From Conchocele bisecta (lineage: Eukaryota > Mollusca > Bivalvia > Lucinida > Thyasiridae), in the NCBI GenBank assembly GCA_029237695.1, contig CM055272.1, positions 13,876,042 to 13,940,041 on the forward strand: a DNA stretch of 64,000 nucleotides, read 5' to 3'. The notes under the pieces were generated by a model, which was not told the DNA's origin, searched no databases, and worked only from the letters and a program-made list of their open reading frames with translations. The position numbers and the translations under genes were made by a program. This document shows positions 1 to 12,689 of this stretch, in pieces (within the stretch, counting starts at the first letter, position 1; each line of letters starts with the position of its first letter).

Positions 1-1740
1 GGAGCAAGATGTCCCACCTGGCGCAGTTTGATAGTACACAAGGAGCTTGTAATAACATTGGGGTTAGTGAGCACCATGGGCTTTCTGTAGAATGATGCGA
101 GATGTTAAAATACACCTATGAAATATTAAATCATTCCATTGAGAGAAAAAGAAGTTATAATGAAGTGTAAAGTTTTTGAAACAAAACATTTTCTAAGTCC
201 TTGACCTTGGGGTTAGCGGGCACCATACGCTTTCTGTAGAATGATGCAGGATGATGTTACAAATGCACCCATGAAATATTAAAGCATTCCATCAATGGAA
301 ACAGAAGTTATTGCAGATAAACCCCAATGTTAATTTTTGTGATGGACAGACGGACAGACAGACAAACAGACAACTTTTGCATCCCTCTATCCCCTTTTCG
401 CTAAAGCAAAACTCTTATTTTTCAACAAACACAGCTAAACACAAAAGCCACCAATGACATGTATCTCCTGGCACATTTCTATACAAGACATTTTTGAAGT
501 CCGTGACCTAGACCATGTTGACCTTGGGGTTACCAGACACCATGAACTTTCTGCAGATGATGTGGAATGTTCTTACAAATGCATGTATGAAATATTAAAA
601 CAATCCATTAAGGGAAACAGAAGTTACAATAAATTAACCCAAGCGTTAAGTTTTCAAAACTGAGCATTTTCTAAGCCCGCGACCTTGACGTTGGGGTTAG
701 CGGGCACCATGGGCTTTCTGTAGAATCATGCCGGATGTTGCTTTAGTTTACACCTAAGAAGTATTAAAGGATTCCATTAAGGGAAACAGAAGTTGTAATA
801 AATTAAACCGAACGTTAAGTTTTCCAAAACCAGGAATTTTCTAAGCCTGTGACCTTGACCTTTGGGGTTAGCGGGCACCTTGGGCTTTCTGTAGAATGAT
901 GTGGGATGTTGTTTCAACTGCATGTATGGAATATTAAAGCATTCCATTGAGAGAAACAGAAGTTACAACAAATTAACCTCAGCGTTAAGTTTTAGAAACA
1001 TAGTCAAACGCAAGAACTTAACGTTGAATGCATGTGAAAAGTAGGCAAATGAACCATGAAAACCAGGCCACGGTCACATGGGCTCCCTCTATGTGAGATG
1101 GGTACACCACAGTGTTGATTTATACCAAGTTTGGAGGTCGTAGGATTTACAGTTTTCCGGAAACTGAGCTAAATGCAAAAACTTAACATTGAATGCATGT
1201 GAACTGTAGGTCAATAAACCATGAAAACTATGTCAAGGTCACATGGGCTCCCCTCTGTGTGAGATGGTTACACCACGGTGTTGATATATACAAAGCATTC
1301 CATCAAGGGAAACAGAAGTTGTAATAAATTAAACCGAGCGTTAAGTTTTCCAAACACGTAAATTTCTAAGTCAGTGACCATTGGGGTTAGCGGGCACCAT
1401 GGGCTTTCTGTAGAATGATGCGTTAAGTTTTAGAAATGGAGCTAAACGCAAAAACTTAACGTTGGATGCATGTGAAAAGTAGGTCAATGAACCATGAAAA
1501 CTAGGTCAAGGTCACATGGGCTCCCTCTGTGTGAGATGGTTACACCACAGTGTTGATGTATACCAAGTATGGAGGTCGTAGGACTTATCGTTTTCTAGAA
1601 ACTGAGCTAAGCACAAAATCTAAATGTGAAATGTTGACGCCACCTACGCCGACGCCGACACATACGCCGACGGAAAATCTATGCCTATGTCCCGCTTCTG
1701 CTAAAGCAGGCGGGACAAAAACGTTAGTATAAGAAGCAAA
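1..1740. repeat. Degenerate ~150-170 bp repeat cluster
   Basis: Recurring blocks contain GGGGTTAGCGGGCACCATGG, then CTTTCTGTAGAATGATG, then GGAAACAGAAGTTATAA (for example near 57, 207, 528, 690, 862 and 1385). It includes ACGGACAGACAGAC runs and a terminal hairpin-like CCCGCTTCTGCTAAAGCAGGCGGG (split here only as a description). It looks like a decayed tandem-bearing transposon. No gene is seen in it. Confidence 0.7.
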
Positions 1741-1841
1741 TTCAAAAAAATCTTTGATTGAACATTTTTATCGTACAAAGTTGTACCAGGGGCATAAAAA
1801 GAAAACATTGCATTGTAGTCAGATCACAGAACTGCATGTCT

Positions 1842-2037
1842 TTAACCCTTGCCATGCTGAATTAAAATATGTCGTGTGTGGTTTATGTTTTATTTTCCAT
1901 TTTTTCTCATCAAAAAGTTTAATGACAGCACTTTATATACATTTCTAAAATGCTGTCAAACCATGTTTTTATTGAGAAATACACAATATAAAACAGGAGC
2001 AGACAACAATTTTTGTTTCCTGCATTCAAAGGGTTAA
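1842..2037. mobile_element. TTAA-flanked MITE, piggyBac-like
   Basis: Starts TTAACCCTTGCCATGCTG and ends AAAGGGTTAA, with TTAA at both ends. It contains an internal inverted pair (ATGACAGCACTTTATA / ATGCTGTCA). TTAA target duplications and CCCTT termini fit non-autonomous piggyBac elements. No coding capacity. Confidence 0.6.
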
Positions 2038-2107
2038 GTAGCATTCTAGATAATTCATTAGAGAATTGAATCGTAAGGTAAAAAGTCGAACATCACTCAG
2101 TACGTAC

Positions 2108-2298
2108 CGTAACAAGCTCAAAGTGGCAAGACACGTTACCATTGTCAACAAAGTTGTCACCATTAATCGTCAAAAGTGAACACGTTTCGGTCGCAGAGAG
2201 CTCACACACGGTCCAATCAATGGAGTCCGCAGTTGGTGCGTCGTTCACGTTAATAGAGCAGTCGATATCGCCGTAAATGGACTCACAAGTACAGATGC
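2108..2298 (-). CDS. E16: second half of EGF plus start of next beta domain
   Basis: 191 bp with acceptor TGCTGCAG and donor GTTACG|GTACGT. It enters with two bases, giving CVNG|ICTCESIYGDIDC and completing the EGF with C-x-C and Y-G-x-D-C. It continues to TVCELSATETCSLLTING and NGNVSCHFELVT, resembling the IPT-like segment that follows EGF in VWDE. Exon phase is open to the left, so coding continues beyond the window. A foldback element with GGGCCC termini lies 37 bp upstream (2335-2443). Confidence 0.92.
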
Positions 2299-2334
2299 CT
2301 GCAGCAGAAAACAGAAGATACATAGAGAATACCA

Positions 2335-2443
2335 GGGCCCGGTTGCTCAAAGCTTCTGTTAGCTTAACAGACTGTTAAATCATTAGCATTGCTAAGGATT
2401 TAACAGTCTGTTAAGCTAACAGAGGTTTTGAGCAACTGGGCCC
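2335..2443. mobile_element. Foldback element, GGGCCC termini
   Basis: A near-perfect palindrome: GGGCCCGGTTGCTCAAA and GTTAGCTTAACAGACTG are mirrored by CAGTCTGTTAAGCTAAC and GAGCAACTGGGCCC. A related, longer copy is at 28116-28269. It sits in the intron 37 bp upstream of E16. Confidence 0.75.
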
Positions 2444-2900
2444 AGGCTAGTGTCTTTTGGCTGTGGCTAGGAAACATGTAGGTATTCGGAGGCTTGCCGA
2501 GAAATTCCTACCGTTTCCGAGCCGAGCCTGATAAACTTGAAATTTCTTACATACAGAATATTAGTCTATTGTCTTTTGATTACAAGTTTATCAGGTAAGG
2601 CTAGGAAGCGCGTAGGAATTCCGAGGCATTTCATTTCCGAGCCAAGCCTGATAAACTTGATATCAATCAATACTAAGCTGGGATTCTATTTATTAGGTAA
2701 CGTTTCATGCTAACCGATAGTCAAATATGAAAAAGTTTTCATTGAAATGAATGCAGACTTGAGATTACGTTGCGCCATTACATTGATGTCATTTGGTAAC
2801 GTCATATGATGCCGTTCGACCAATGGAACATCAGTTTCCAATTTGTTGTATCCCGGATATTCGTATCAGGTCAATGCCTGATACGACATTGTGTTATCAG
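2444..2900. mobile_element. Foldback-rich element related to 49305-49650
   Basis: Shares CAGGCTAGTGTCTTTTG, the TTTATCAGGC/TGATAAACTTGA blocks, the TTACATTGATGTCATTTG region and TATCAGGTCAATGCCTGATA with an inverted copy at 49305-49650. Self-complementary subsegments are evident. No coding capacity. Confidence 0.55.
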
Positions 2901-3062
2901 TCAGTACGTATTGGGCGAATACAAAGATTGTTACCTGTTAAAAACAGTTTTACTGTTGGTCACATGAAACCTGCCCACATTTTATGGCTATATCCACAAG
3001 GCAATATAATTTTATTTTGGATAATATAAAATTCTTTATATTTTGTGAAATTTGATCAAATA

Positions 3063-4276
3063 CAGTTGAACTTCGATAGCTCGAATCTGGAAAACTCATC
3101 ACCCATGCTTACCTGGAACTGGCCTCGTGGTCCCGGCAGAATTCCTATATAATTACATTAAAACTACCCGGGAAAAGTCAAACTTGCAAAAGTCGAACAA
3201 CCCCCATTGCCTCGAATCACTATCATGCCCCACAATTTAAAATTCCAGTATAAAAACTGGAACATGTCATATTACTGTCGCCAGGTTAGTTGATTGAACT
3301 TCACACCTATTGTTGACCAGTTGACCAAACAAATTTCAAGTGGTCATTTGAGCGTAGACAATGGCGACAAGTGACCAGAATATGTAACAATTAAGCATTA
3401 ACCAACGTTGACGAAGTTGTTAATTAAAGGGTAATTCACGTGAATAACTTGTACAGTGTTTCGTGTAATGACATGTGTCAAAAGCTTAACTTTCAAGGTC
3501 CGAAGTCGTGTTGGGGCGACTAGGTTGCACGCGGCGATTTATATTTTTGGTAGAGTAGAACCAAGAATTTTGTAGTAAATATTTTTCTTGAAATTACGCA
3601 CATGTCTTTAGATACAAAATCAAGTAGTGCGTCTCATATGATCGGCAGATTAGAGTCCCAATCGGACGGAGCAATCAAGTCCACCGTTACATGCGTTACT
3701 TCACGTAAACCATTTATAAATAATTTGTGTTCTGTTGTTGTGTAATGGAGGTGTAAAATAATAAAAACAAAGATGGAGTTACCGCTTTCTTTATTGTACT
3801 AATGCCTGTGTCTGTTAATAAACGACCAGGGGCCCGTTTCATTAAACTTCTTACAACAAAATGTTCGTAAGTGCAAATTTAAGATCGTCTGTAAATTTCA
3901 ATTTATGGATTTACATTTATTGAGCATATGCAGCCTATGCTCAATAAATGTAAATCCAATAATTATTTACAAGAAAGCAATGTTAATGTGAAATTTACAG
4001 ACTATCATAATTTTGCACTTACGAACATTTTAGTCGTACAAAATTTAGTGAAACGGCCCCCAGCGGTGTAAATGTATAGAATACACAGTGACGATCAACA
4101 GTAACTGAAAGGTAAGCGCATAAAGTAAGCAAGGTACCGTAATGGTGACTTGTTTCACTTAGTGCACTGACTGCCTCAATTACGAACCTAGATCTGAAAC
4201 TGTCACAGGAGGAAATCCTGATAGGTCAAACAAATAATTAATCCCGCACAGTGTTTGACCTATCGAAGTTCCACTG
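3063..4276. mobile_element. pogo/Tigger-like non-autonomous DNA transposon
   Basis: Terminal inverted repeats CAGTTGAACTTCGATAG and, reversed, CAGTGGAACTTCGATAG are each flanked by TA, the Tc1/mariner/pogo target. The 1.2-kb interior has no transposase frame. A MITE with GGGGCC termini is nested inside at about 3830-4062. Confidence 0.7.
3830..4062. mobile_element. Nested MITE, GGGGCC(C)GTTTCA termini
   Basis: Begins GGGGCCCGTTTCATTAAACT and ends TTTAGTGAAACGGCCCC; the interior is palindromic around TGCAGCCTATGCTCAATAAA. Relatives are at 22735-22965 and 32715-32955, with a fragment near 45590. Confidence 0.72.
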
Positions 4277-4432
4277 TATTGATTTTATTACAATTTTTTC
4301 TATGGGTATTTAACACAAAGGCGAATGGAAAAAGGAACTGAAGAACCCGAGGCAAATAGAGCCAAAAAACTAATTTTTCTTTAGAAAATTACTAGAAAAA
4401 ATTGGCTAGATAGCATTGAAATGATCTAAGAA

Positions 4433-6454
4433 AAAACAAGAAACGAGGCAAAGCCACGAAGGCCAGGTTTTTTCCAAGCATAGACACTTGGATAACATAA
4501 TTATACCCACTTTTTGTAGACTAGATGGCCGTGGCCTGCATGTCGCGCCTTGGGGCGAGGCATGGACACTAAAAAAATAGATATAGTAGAAGGAAAAACT
4601 TTAACCAAAAAACTTTAACCGGACACACAGACGAACGGACGGACGTATGCCAAAATGCCGACGATATCGCGCTTTCCGCAAGCAGGTGTGACAATGATGA
4701 TAAACACCCATGTGAAGTATCAAGGTATTGGGTGAAGCAGTTGCAGAGATATAGTACACGAAAAAACTTTAACAAAAAAATTCAAAGTAATTTGAACTTG
4801 ACATAGGGCACAGGATCGCGCTTCCCGCAAGCAGGTGCGACAATGATGATAAACACCCATGTGAAGTATCAAGGTATTGGGTGAAGCAGTTGCAGAGATA
4901 TAGTACACGAAAAAACTTTAACAAAAAAATTCGAAGTAATTTGACCTTGACATTGGGCACAGGATCGCGCTTTCCGCAAGCAGGTGCAACAATGATGATA
5001 AACACCCATGTGAAGTATCAAGGTATTGGGTGAAGCAGTTGCAGAGATATAGTACACGAAAAAACTTTAACAAAAAAATTCAAAGTAATTTGACCTTGAC
5101 ATTGGGCACAGGATCGCGCTTTCCGCAAGCAGGTGCGACAATGATGATAAAACACCCATGTGAAGTATCAAGGTATTGGGTGAAGCAGTTGCAGAGATAT
5201 AGTACACGAAAAACTTTAACAAAAAATTTCAAAGTAATTTGACCTTGACATTGGGCACAGGATCGCGCTTTCCGCAAGCAGGTGCGACAATGATGACAAA
5301 CACCCATGTGAAGTATCAAGGTATTGGGTGAAGCAGTTGCAGAGATATAGTACACGAAAAAACTTTAACAAAAAAATTCAAAGTAATTTGACCTTGACAT
5401 TGGGCACAGGATCGCGCTTTCCGCAAGCAGGTGCGACAATGATGATAAACACCCATGTGAAGTATCAAGGTATTGGGTGAAGCAGTTGCAGAGATATAGT
5501 ACACGAAAAAACTTTAACAAAAAAATTAAAAGTAATTTGACCTTGACATTGGGCACAGGATCGCGCTTTCCGCAAGCAGGTGCGACAATGATGTAAACAC
5601 CCATGTGAAGCATCAAGGTATTGGGTGAAGCAGTTGCAGAGATATAGTACACGAAAAAACTTTAACAAAAAAATTCGAAGTAATTTGACCTTGACATTGG
5701 GCACAGGATCGCGCTTTCCGCAAGCAGTGCAACAATGATGATAAACACCCATGTGAAGTATCAAGGTATGTTGGGTGAAGCAGTTGCAGAGATATAGTAC
5801 ACGAAAAAACTTTAACAAAAAAATTCAAAGTAATTTGACCTTGACATTGGGCACAGGGGCCGCACGGTTGGGGGTTAGAATGAAAATATGGATGATGATA
5901 AACACCCATGTGAAGTTTCAAGGTAATGGGCGAAGCAGTTGCAGAGATATAGTATAACGAAAAAGTTTTAAAACCAAAAAACTTTAACCAGACGTACGTT
6001 AAAAAGTTAACGTTGAAAATGGCTAAGTCAATTACGTAGAAATAATAGGTGAAGGTAAAAAAATGGTCACATGTTGGATAGTTGTATGTGGTAGGCACCC
6101 CTTGGTTATGAAGTTGTGAAAGTTTGGTGGTCCTAGGTGGTACAGTACCAAAGAAATGGACTTAAACACGAAAACTTCACATTGTAAATGCGAAAACTTA
6201 ACATTGAAAATGGCTAAGTCGACTACGCGGAAAAAATGGGTCAAGTTAAAAAAAAAGTAACATGTTGGATAGTGATATGTGGTGGGCACCCCTTGATTAT
6301 GAAGCTGTGAAAGTTTGGTGGTCCTAGGTGGTACAGTAACAAAGAAATGTACTCAAACACGAAAACTTAACATTGATTGTGGACGCCGCCCGCCCGCCGC
6401 CCGCCCGCCCGCCCGGCTTTCGCCAATCCAATAGCCTGGATTTTTTTTCAAAAA
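4433..6454. mobile_element. 2-kb element with internal 149-bp tandem array, copy 1
   Basis: It starts AACAAGAAACGAGGCAAAGC and ends near AAAAAACCTGGCTAA. The core holds eight 149-bp units (each with CGCGCTTTCCGCAAGCAGG, near 4675, 4823, 4972, 5121, 5270, 5419, 5568, 5717) and then a diverged unit. The tail carries GC-rich CGCCCGCCCG blocks. The 18-bp ATTGAAATGATCTAAGAA occurs on both flanks, consistent with a target duplication. There is no transposase; open frames are repeats of the unit. Copy 2 is at 46907-48687. Confidence 0.75.
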
Positions 6455-6584
6455 ACCTGGCTAAAAATTGAAATGATCTAAGAATTTTTTTTGGAAAATC
6501 AATCCACTATTTCTGAAATTAGAAAGAAATATGTTTTGACATTTTCCCCATGTTAAATCCCCATAGACCACATGTGAGCCGTAC

Positions 6585-6747
6585 CATTAACACAGGTCCC
6601 ATGCTGTGAGCACGAGTTTGGACACGACATATTCTGGAGCTCATCAAAGATACTCGTGTTAGCAAAGGTACTGGCTATTTCCAAGCACCTCGTCTGGAAG
6701 GTCGAGACGGTTGAATCGATGAACGTCGAGTCGAGATCATCTTCAAC
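6585..6747 (-). CDS. E15: helix plus first half of EGF-like domain
   Basis: 163 bp with acceptor TGTGTTGTAG and donor TTAATG|GTACGG. It enters in frame and leaves one base. It encodes VEDDLDSTFIDSTVSTFQ, then RCLEIASTFANTS and NMSCPNSCSQHGTCVN, the first four cysteines of an EGF domain. Sequons are NTS and NMS; NGT does not survive splicing. The 72-bp minisatellite starts about 30 bp upstream of the acceptor. Confidence 0.88.
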
Positions 6748-6776
6748 CTACAACACAGATCCACTGGTGAGATTCA

Positions 6777-9768
6777 GCCGCCTGCATTAATCTAGCCCAG
6801 ATGTCAACATTTCTGAACATCTATTGGCAATCTCAACTCCCATACACAACTGCCTGCATTAATCTTGCCCAGATGTCAACATTTCTGATCATCTATTGGC
6901 AATCTCAACTCACATACACAACCGCCTGCATTAATCTTGCCCAGATGTCAACATTTCTGAACATCTATTGGCAATCTCAACTCCCATACACCACCGCCTG
7001 CGTTAATCTTGCCCAGATGTCAACGTTTCTGAACATCTATTGGCAATCTCAACTCCTATACACGACCGCCTGCGTTAATCTTGCCCAGATGTCAACGTTT
7101 CTGAACATCTATTGGCAATCTCAACTCCCATACACGACCGCCTGCATTAATCTTGCCCAGATGTCAACATTTCTGAACATCTATTGGCAATCTCAACTCT
7201 CATACACAACCGCCTGCATTAATCTAGCCCAGATGTCAACATTTCTGATCATCTATTGGCAATCTCAACTCACATACACAACCGCCTGCATTAATCTTGC
7301 CCAGATGTCAACATTTCTGAACATCTATTGGCAATCTCAACTCCCATACACCATCGCCTGCATTAATCTTGCCCAGATGTCAACGTTTCTGAACATCTAT
7401 TGGCAATCTCAACTCCTATACACGACCGCCTGCGTTAATCTTGCCCAGATGTCAACGTTTCTGAACATCTATTGGCAATCTCAACTCCTATACACGACCG
7501 CCTGCGTTAATCTTGCCCAGATGTCAAAATTTCTGATCATCTATTGGCAATCTCAACTCACATACACGACCGCCTGCATTAATCTTGCCCAGAACATTTC
7601 TGATCATCTATTGGCAATCTCAACTCACATACACGACCGCCTGCATTAATCTTGCCCAGATGTCAACATTTCTGATCATCTATTGGCAATCTCAACTCAC
7701 ATACACAACCGAACCAGCTCATTATCTGCGGCAATTACAAATCTGCCCAGATCATTTCTGATGGCAATCTATGCAATCTCGACTCATACCGACCGCCTGC
7801 ATTAAATCTTGCCAGATGTCAAAATTTTTCATCTTGGGATCCTCTATTGCAATCTCAACTCACAAATACACACCCAAGCCCAGCATTAATCTTGCCCAGA
7901 ACATTTCTGATCATCTATTGGCAATCTCGACTCCCATACACGACCGCCTGCATTAATCTTGCCCAGATGTCAAAATTTCTGATCATCTATTGGCAATCTC
8001 AACTCAAACATACCGACCGCCTGCATAATCTTGCAGAACATTTCCTGAATCATCTATTGGCAATCTCGACTCCCAATTATCACGACCGCCTTGCATTAAT
8101 CTTGCCCATGTCAACGTTTCTGATCATCTATTGGCAAATAACTCAACTCAACTACACAAAACCGCAATGTGTTAATCTTCTACCAGAGTCACAATTTCCT
8201 GATCATTCTATTGGCAATCTCAACTCACATACACAACCGCCAGCATTAATCTTGCCCAGAACATTTCTGATCATCTATTGGCGATCTCAACTCACATACA
8301 CAACCGCCTGCATTAATCTTACCCAGATGTCAACATTTCTGAACATCTATTGGCAATCTCAACTCCCATACACAACCGCCTGCATTAATCTTGCCCAGAT
8401 GTCAAAGTTTCTGAACATCTATTGCAATCTCAACTCGCAATCAATTGAGACTGAGATAATTTATAATGCGTAATGCGATGTCAGTGATGAAGTGTCAACA
8501 TAATAAATTTCAGAAATATGCACTACCTTTCATCTTACATTAGATGTCAACATTTCTGATCATCTATTGGCAATCTCAATTCCCATACACAACCGCCTGC
8601 ATTAATCTTACCCAGATGTCAACATTTCTGAACATCTATTGGCAATCTCAACTCCCATACACAACCGCCTGCATTAATCTTACCCAGATGTCAACATTTC
8701 TGAACATCTATTGGCAATCTCAATTCCCATACACAACCGCCTGCATTAATCTTGCCAAGATGTCAACATTTCTGATCATCTATTGACAATCTCAACTCCC
8801 ATACACAACCGCCTGCATTAATCTAGCCCAGATGTCAACGTTTCTGATCATCTATTGGCAATCTCAACTCACATACACGACCGCCTGTGTTAATCTTGCC
8901 CAGATGTCAACATTTCTGATCATCTATTGGCAATCTCAACTCACATACACCACCGCCTGCATTAATCTTGCCCAGATGTCAACATTTCTGATCATCTATT
9001 GACAATCTCAACTCCCATACACAATCGCCTGCATTAATCTTGCCCAGATGTCAACATTTCTGATCATCTATTGGCAATCTCAACTCACATACACAACCGC
9101 CTGCATTAATCTAGCCCAGATGTCAACGTTTCTGAACATGCATGTATATTGACAATCTCAACTCACATACACGACCGCCTGCATTAATCTAGCCCAGATG
9201 TCAACGTTTCTGATCATCTATTGGCAATCTCAACTCACATACACAACTGCCTGCATTAATCTTGCCCATATGTCAACGTTTCTGAACATCTATTGGCAAT
9301 CTCAACTCACATACACGACCGCCTGCATTAATCTTGCCCAGATGTCGACGTTTCTGATCATCTATTGGCAATCTCAACTCCCATACACAACCGCCTGCAT
9401 TAATCTTGCCCAGATGTCAACATTTCTGATCATCTATTGGCAATCTCAACTCACATACACGACCGCCTGCATTAATCTTGCCCAGATGTCAACATTTCTG
9501 ATCATCTATTGACAATCTCAACTCACATACACAACCGCCTGCGTTAATCTAGCCCAGATGTCAACATTTCTGATCATCTATTGACAATCTCAACTCACAT
9601 ACACGACCGCCTGCATTAATCTTGCCCAGATGTCAACATTTCTGATCATCTATTGGCAATCTCAACTCACATACACGACCGCCTGCATTAATCTAGCCCA
9701 GATGTCAAAGTTTCTGAACATCTATTGCAATCTCAACTCGCAATCAATTGAGACTGAGATAATTTATA
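6777..9768. repeat. 72-bp intronic minisatellite
   Basis: About 39 copies of a 72-bp unit containing CAGATGTCAACATTTCTGA and TATTGGCAATCTCAACTC, in two blocks separated by a 118-bp non-repeat spacer (8425-8542). The spacer recurs identically after the second block (9728-9845). The unit is divisible by three and lacks stops in one frame, so long spurious open frames arise. Copies at ~7700-8260 are riddled with small indels. It lies in the intron between E15 and E14. Confidence 0.93.
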
Positions 9769-9895
9769 ATGCGTAATGCGATGTCAGTGATGAAGTGTCA
9801 ACATAATAAATTTCAGAAATATGCACTACCTTTCATCTTACATTATCGTTTCCACTATTTATTAGATGACCCTCGTATCAATGATATAGAGGATA

Positions 9896-10027
9896 TTTGT
9901 TTTCTTCAGTGTAAGATCGAATTTTATTTCATCGAGTGGACGAAAAATGTTCGCCACTCGTGAAAATCCGACATTTTTCGTCCACGAGATGAAATAAAAT
10001 CGATCTTACACTGAAGAAAACAAATGT
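9896..10027. mobile_element. Foldback element, ~60-bp arms
   Basis: Arm AGGATATTTGTTTTCTTCAG then TGTAAGATCGAATTTTATTT is mirrored by AAATAAAATCGATCTTACAC then TGAAGAAAACAAATG, around a CCACTCGTG-type centre. Typical foldback MITE, non-coding. Confidence 0.7.
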
Positions 10028-10029
10028 TC

Positions 10030-11190
10030 TATTTCTTTTATGACTATGATGCCCCTTTTACCGATTTTTGCATTATTTAATTATTTTATGTTCCCGCTAA
10101 ATACCTCCAGTTTCTATCGTAACCCGTGGGGTGCCTCAAATTCCAATTTCCTCTTTTACAACCGCATTACAAAGTAGTTACATTTTTGTGGAGGAGATTT
10201 TATGACTAACAGAACTATCCCGTGTAGAAGATACTAAATCATATTAATAATATTAAAAACTAAATACGTTTTAACATAAATTAACAATTCAATGTGTATA
10301 CTTTATGGATTTTCTACGCAAAAATACCGCCATGGCAACAGCAAAGTGCGGAATAATATGTTACATTAATATATAATCATGAATATATAATGAGGCGAGA
10401 AAACGAAAGTGCCGCCATCTTTTATTTTATGTTCATTCCAACTAACGAGAATAGTGTCACAACAAGTTGTTTAACAGTGTTTTGAACAGAATTTGATGCC
10501 TGCACACATTCCCTATTCACTGTCACTGTAGTGCATTAGTCTTTGACAAGGATCACAGGCGAGGAATGAAGTGGATAATCATATCGTGTTACGAAAACTG
10601 ATGTAACTATTTTAGACACAACGGTCAGGATTCGATCGATCATCAGTGGTATTTTGTTTGGATAGCGACTGGTTTGAAAACGTGAAGCTATATAACATTT
10701 CCGTTGAATGTTGGATGAACAAAAAATCCTAGAGAGATGAGAGACTGGTTGGCGCCTTGATTAATAATAATATTCATTCGTGCAACATCTGTAAAGTAGG
10801 TGGGTGGGGTATGTTTTCTCAGATGTTGTATTTTAGATTCCTTTTTTTGTTGGTTACAAAGTATGTCGGAGATGTTTATTGTTTGCATAAGTGTTCAAAT
10901 GGCTGCAGTTGTTTAAATAAACTGTTAGCATTTTTTTTTGTGGCTTGATATTTGTATTATTTGATTTTGTGGTACGCCATCATCGGTCGACCTTTGGATC
11001 AGTTTTTTTCTGGCACTGAAAGGAACAATAATAAAATTAATTAATTGTTAATTATCAAGTTGCTTTTCATTATTTTTGCTCTTTGTGTAGCACTCTGTTT
11101 CGATTTGTCAAACTGAAATTACTGGTATGTGGACAACTCTCGGTGTTTTATCTTTCTTTTTGAGACATCCTGTCAAAATGTAGTTGCATG
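10030..11190. other. Unique AT-rich intronic DNA
   Basis: No repeat family of this window and no exon-like frame with splice sites was seen on either strand. Confidence 0.4.
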
Positions 11191-11194
11191 CGAA

Positions 11195-11735
11195 CGGTAA
11201 CTTGCATTCTACTCCTGTACCATCCGTAGGCTGATCGAGTTACAATTCCACTCATATGCCTTCTCTGCAGAATAGCAAATCGGATCTGATTCGCACTTTA
11301 GCAGTTAATTGTGACATATTATTTTCGGAATTTCCATCTGAAAAAAATATTAGTATTACAAAAGTAATACATACTAATAATTCTGAAACAAATTTTACTA
11401 TTGTAGAAGGTTTAGAAAATTATTTTTGGCCTTTACAAAAAATGGACCCCATCTTAACTTTTACATGTTGGAATTTGGCTGCCGCTGACTGGATCACTTG
11501 TTGATAATAGCTTAAATTTACTTTATCAGGTCAACTACATATGTAAATTTATGTTATAAGTACTTGAATATGTTATTTTCATAATATTAACACTCATTTC
11601 AGTTCAAAAATATATATAAAATCTTTCACAATTAACTGCTAAAGTGCGAATCGGACCTGATTCGCTATTCTGCAGAGAAGGCCTATAACTGTGGCTACGG
11701 ACGGTACGGGAGTAGATTGCAAGTTACGGTTCGCA
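11195..11735. mobile_element. Large inverted-repeat element
   Basis: Outer arms (GTAACTTGCATTCTACTCC / GGGAGTAGATTGCAAGTTAC) and inner arms (CCTTCTCTGCAGAATAGC / GCTATTCTGCAGAGAAGG; TTAGCAGTTAATTGTGA mirrored) enclose about 300 bp. An 82-codon open frame spanning the left arm has no recognised similarity and is discounted. Confidence 0.65.
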
Positions 11736-11941
11736 ACTAGTCAAAATGATGATTGATGATTGAAGATGTTTGTTTACTTATTGCTCTCTGAAAATAATGA
11801 AAGTTCACAATATATTTGGAGGTTATTTTCACCACTAGCATTCAAAGAGTTAAATTTGACATGCTTTTCTCTGACTACTGTAGTATAGAGATTTAGGATA
11901 AATGACAGAATTCTGAAAAATATTTCAGTGTCGCTCTGGTG

Positions 11942-12275
11942 GATTACACAGAAAATGTCAACGTTGTCGTACAGGTTGCAAATGTCCGTTCTTGGGGTGA
12001 CTGTTCTTTTAAATATAAAGTAGAACAGTTGTGTCGCAAGCATAGATACAAGCACCTGATTCAGCACGGAGAATTTCAAGATCAAGAATGAAGATTAACA
12101 ATTCTAATGGAATTCCATGGATTACACAGAAAATGTCAACATTGTCGTACAGGTTGCAAATGTCTGTTCTTGGGGCGACTGTTCTTTTGAATATAAAGTA
12201 GAACAGTTATGTTACAAACATAGATACATGTAAGCACCCGATTCATCATAGAGAATTTCAAGATCAAGAATGAAG
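11942..12275. repeat. Direct duplication, ~150 bp
   Basis: The segments at about 11942-12092 and 12120-12275 are near-identical (ACAGAAAATGTCAACGTTGT; AAGATCAAGAATGAAGATT). Non-coding as far as seen. Confidence 0.7.
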
Positions 12276-12689
12276 ATTGCTGGATATTTTAAGATATTCA
12301 TCATGTTTTATTTGTTATTTTGATTACCATTACTCTTTTTTTTACTAAACATGCTAAATGTAGGGCAATGGTGTTATTTGAGGGTCCTCATGTTTAATTT
12401 GATTCTATTTGCGAAAGCAAATTGTCCAGTTCCGCGATTTCCTCCTTCCTCCTTCGGTAGCAGATAACAAATGTTGCTCGATGCGCGCATCCAGCAAGGG
12501 AGCTAATCGCAGGTGTGCAAGGGACATAATCATGCAACTACTAAAAATCCCCAGTTGGGCGGAGCCTAAGACAGTAGTTCGGCAAAACTGTGACTTTTCG
12601 AAATCGATATTTCACGGGCGCATCTGGTATTTCACGGGTGTAAGATAGATTTCGATTTCACGGGTAAAACACGGTAATTCATGGATAGT

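Noticed and set aside
4569..6098. Minus-strand open frames with MYYISATASPNTL repeats, and the matching set at 47042-47827
   Set aside because: They arise from the 149-bp tandem units of a non-coding mobile element; adjacent frames overlap and shift at every unit.
6801..9512. Open frames up to 282 codons with repeating MSTFLNIYWQSQL units
   Set aside because: They exist only because the 72-bp unit is a multiple of three and stop-free in one frame. They lie in an intron of the opposite-strand gene, are broken wherever a unit has an indel, and lack splice or promoter context.
11774..12085. Minus-strand 103-codon frame (contains DICNLYDNVDIFCVIH) as an extra exon between E14 and E15
   Set aside because: E14 and E15 already join in phase, the segment is half of a recent direct duplication, and no convincing acceptor/donor pair bounds it.
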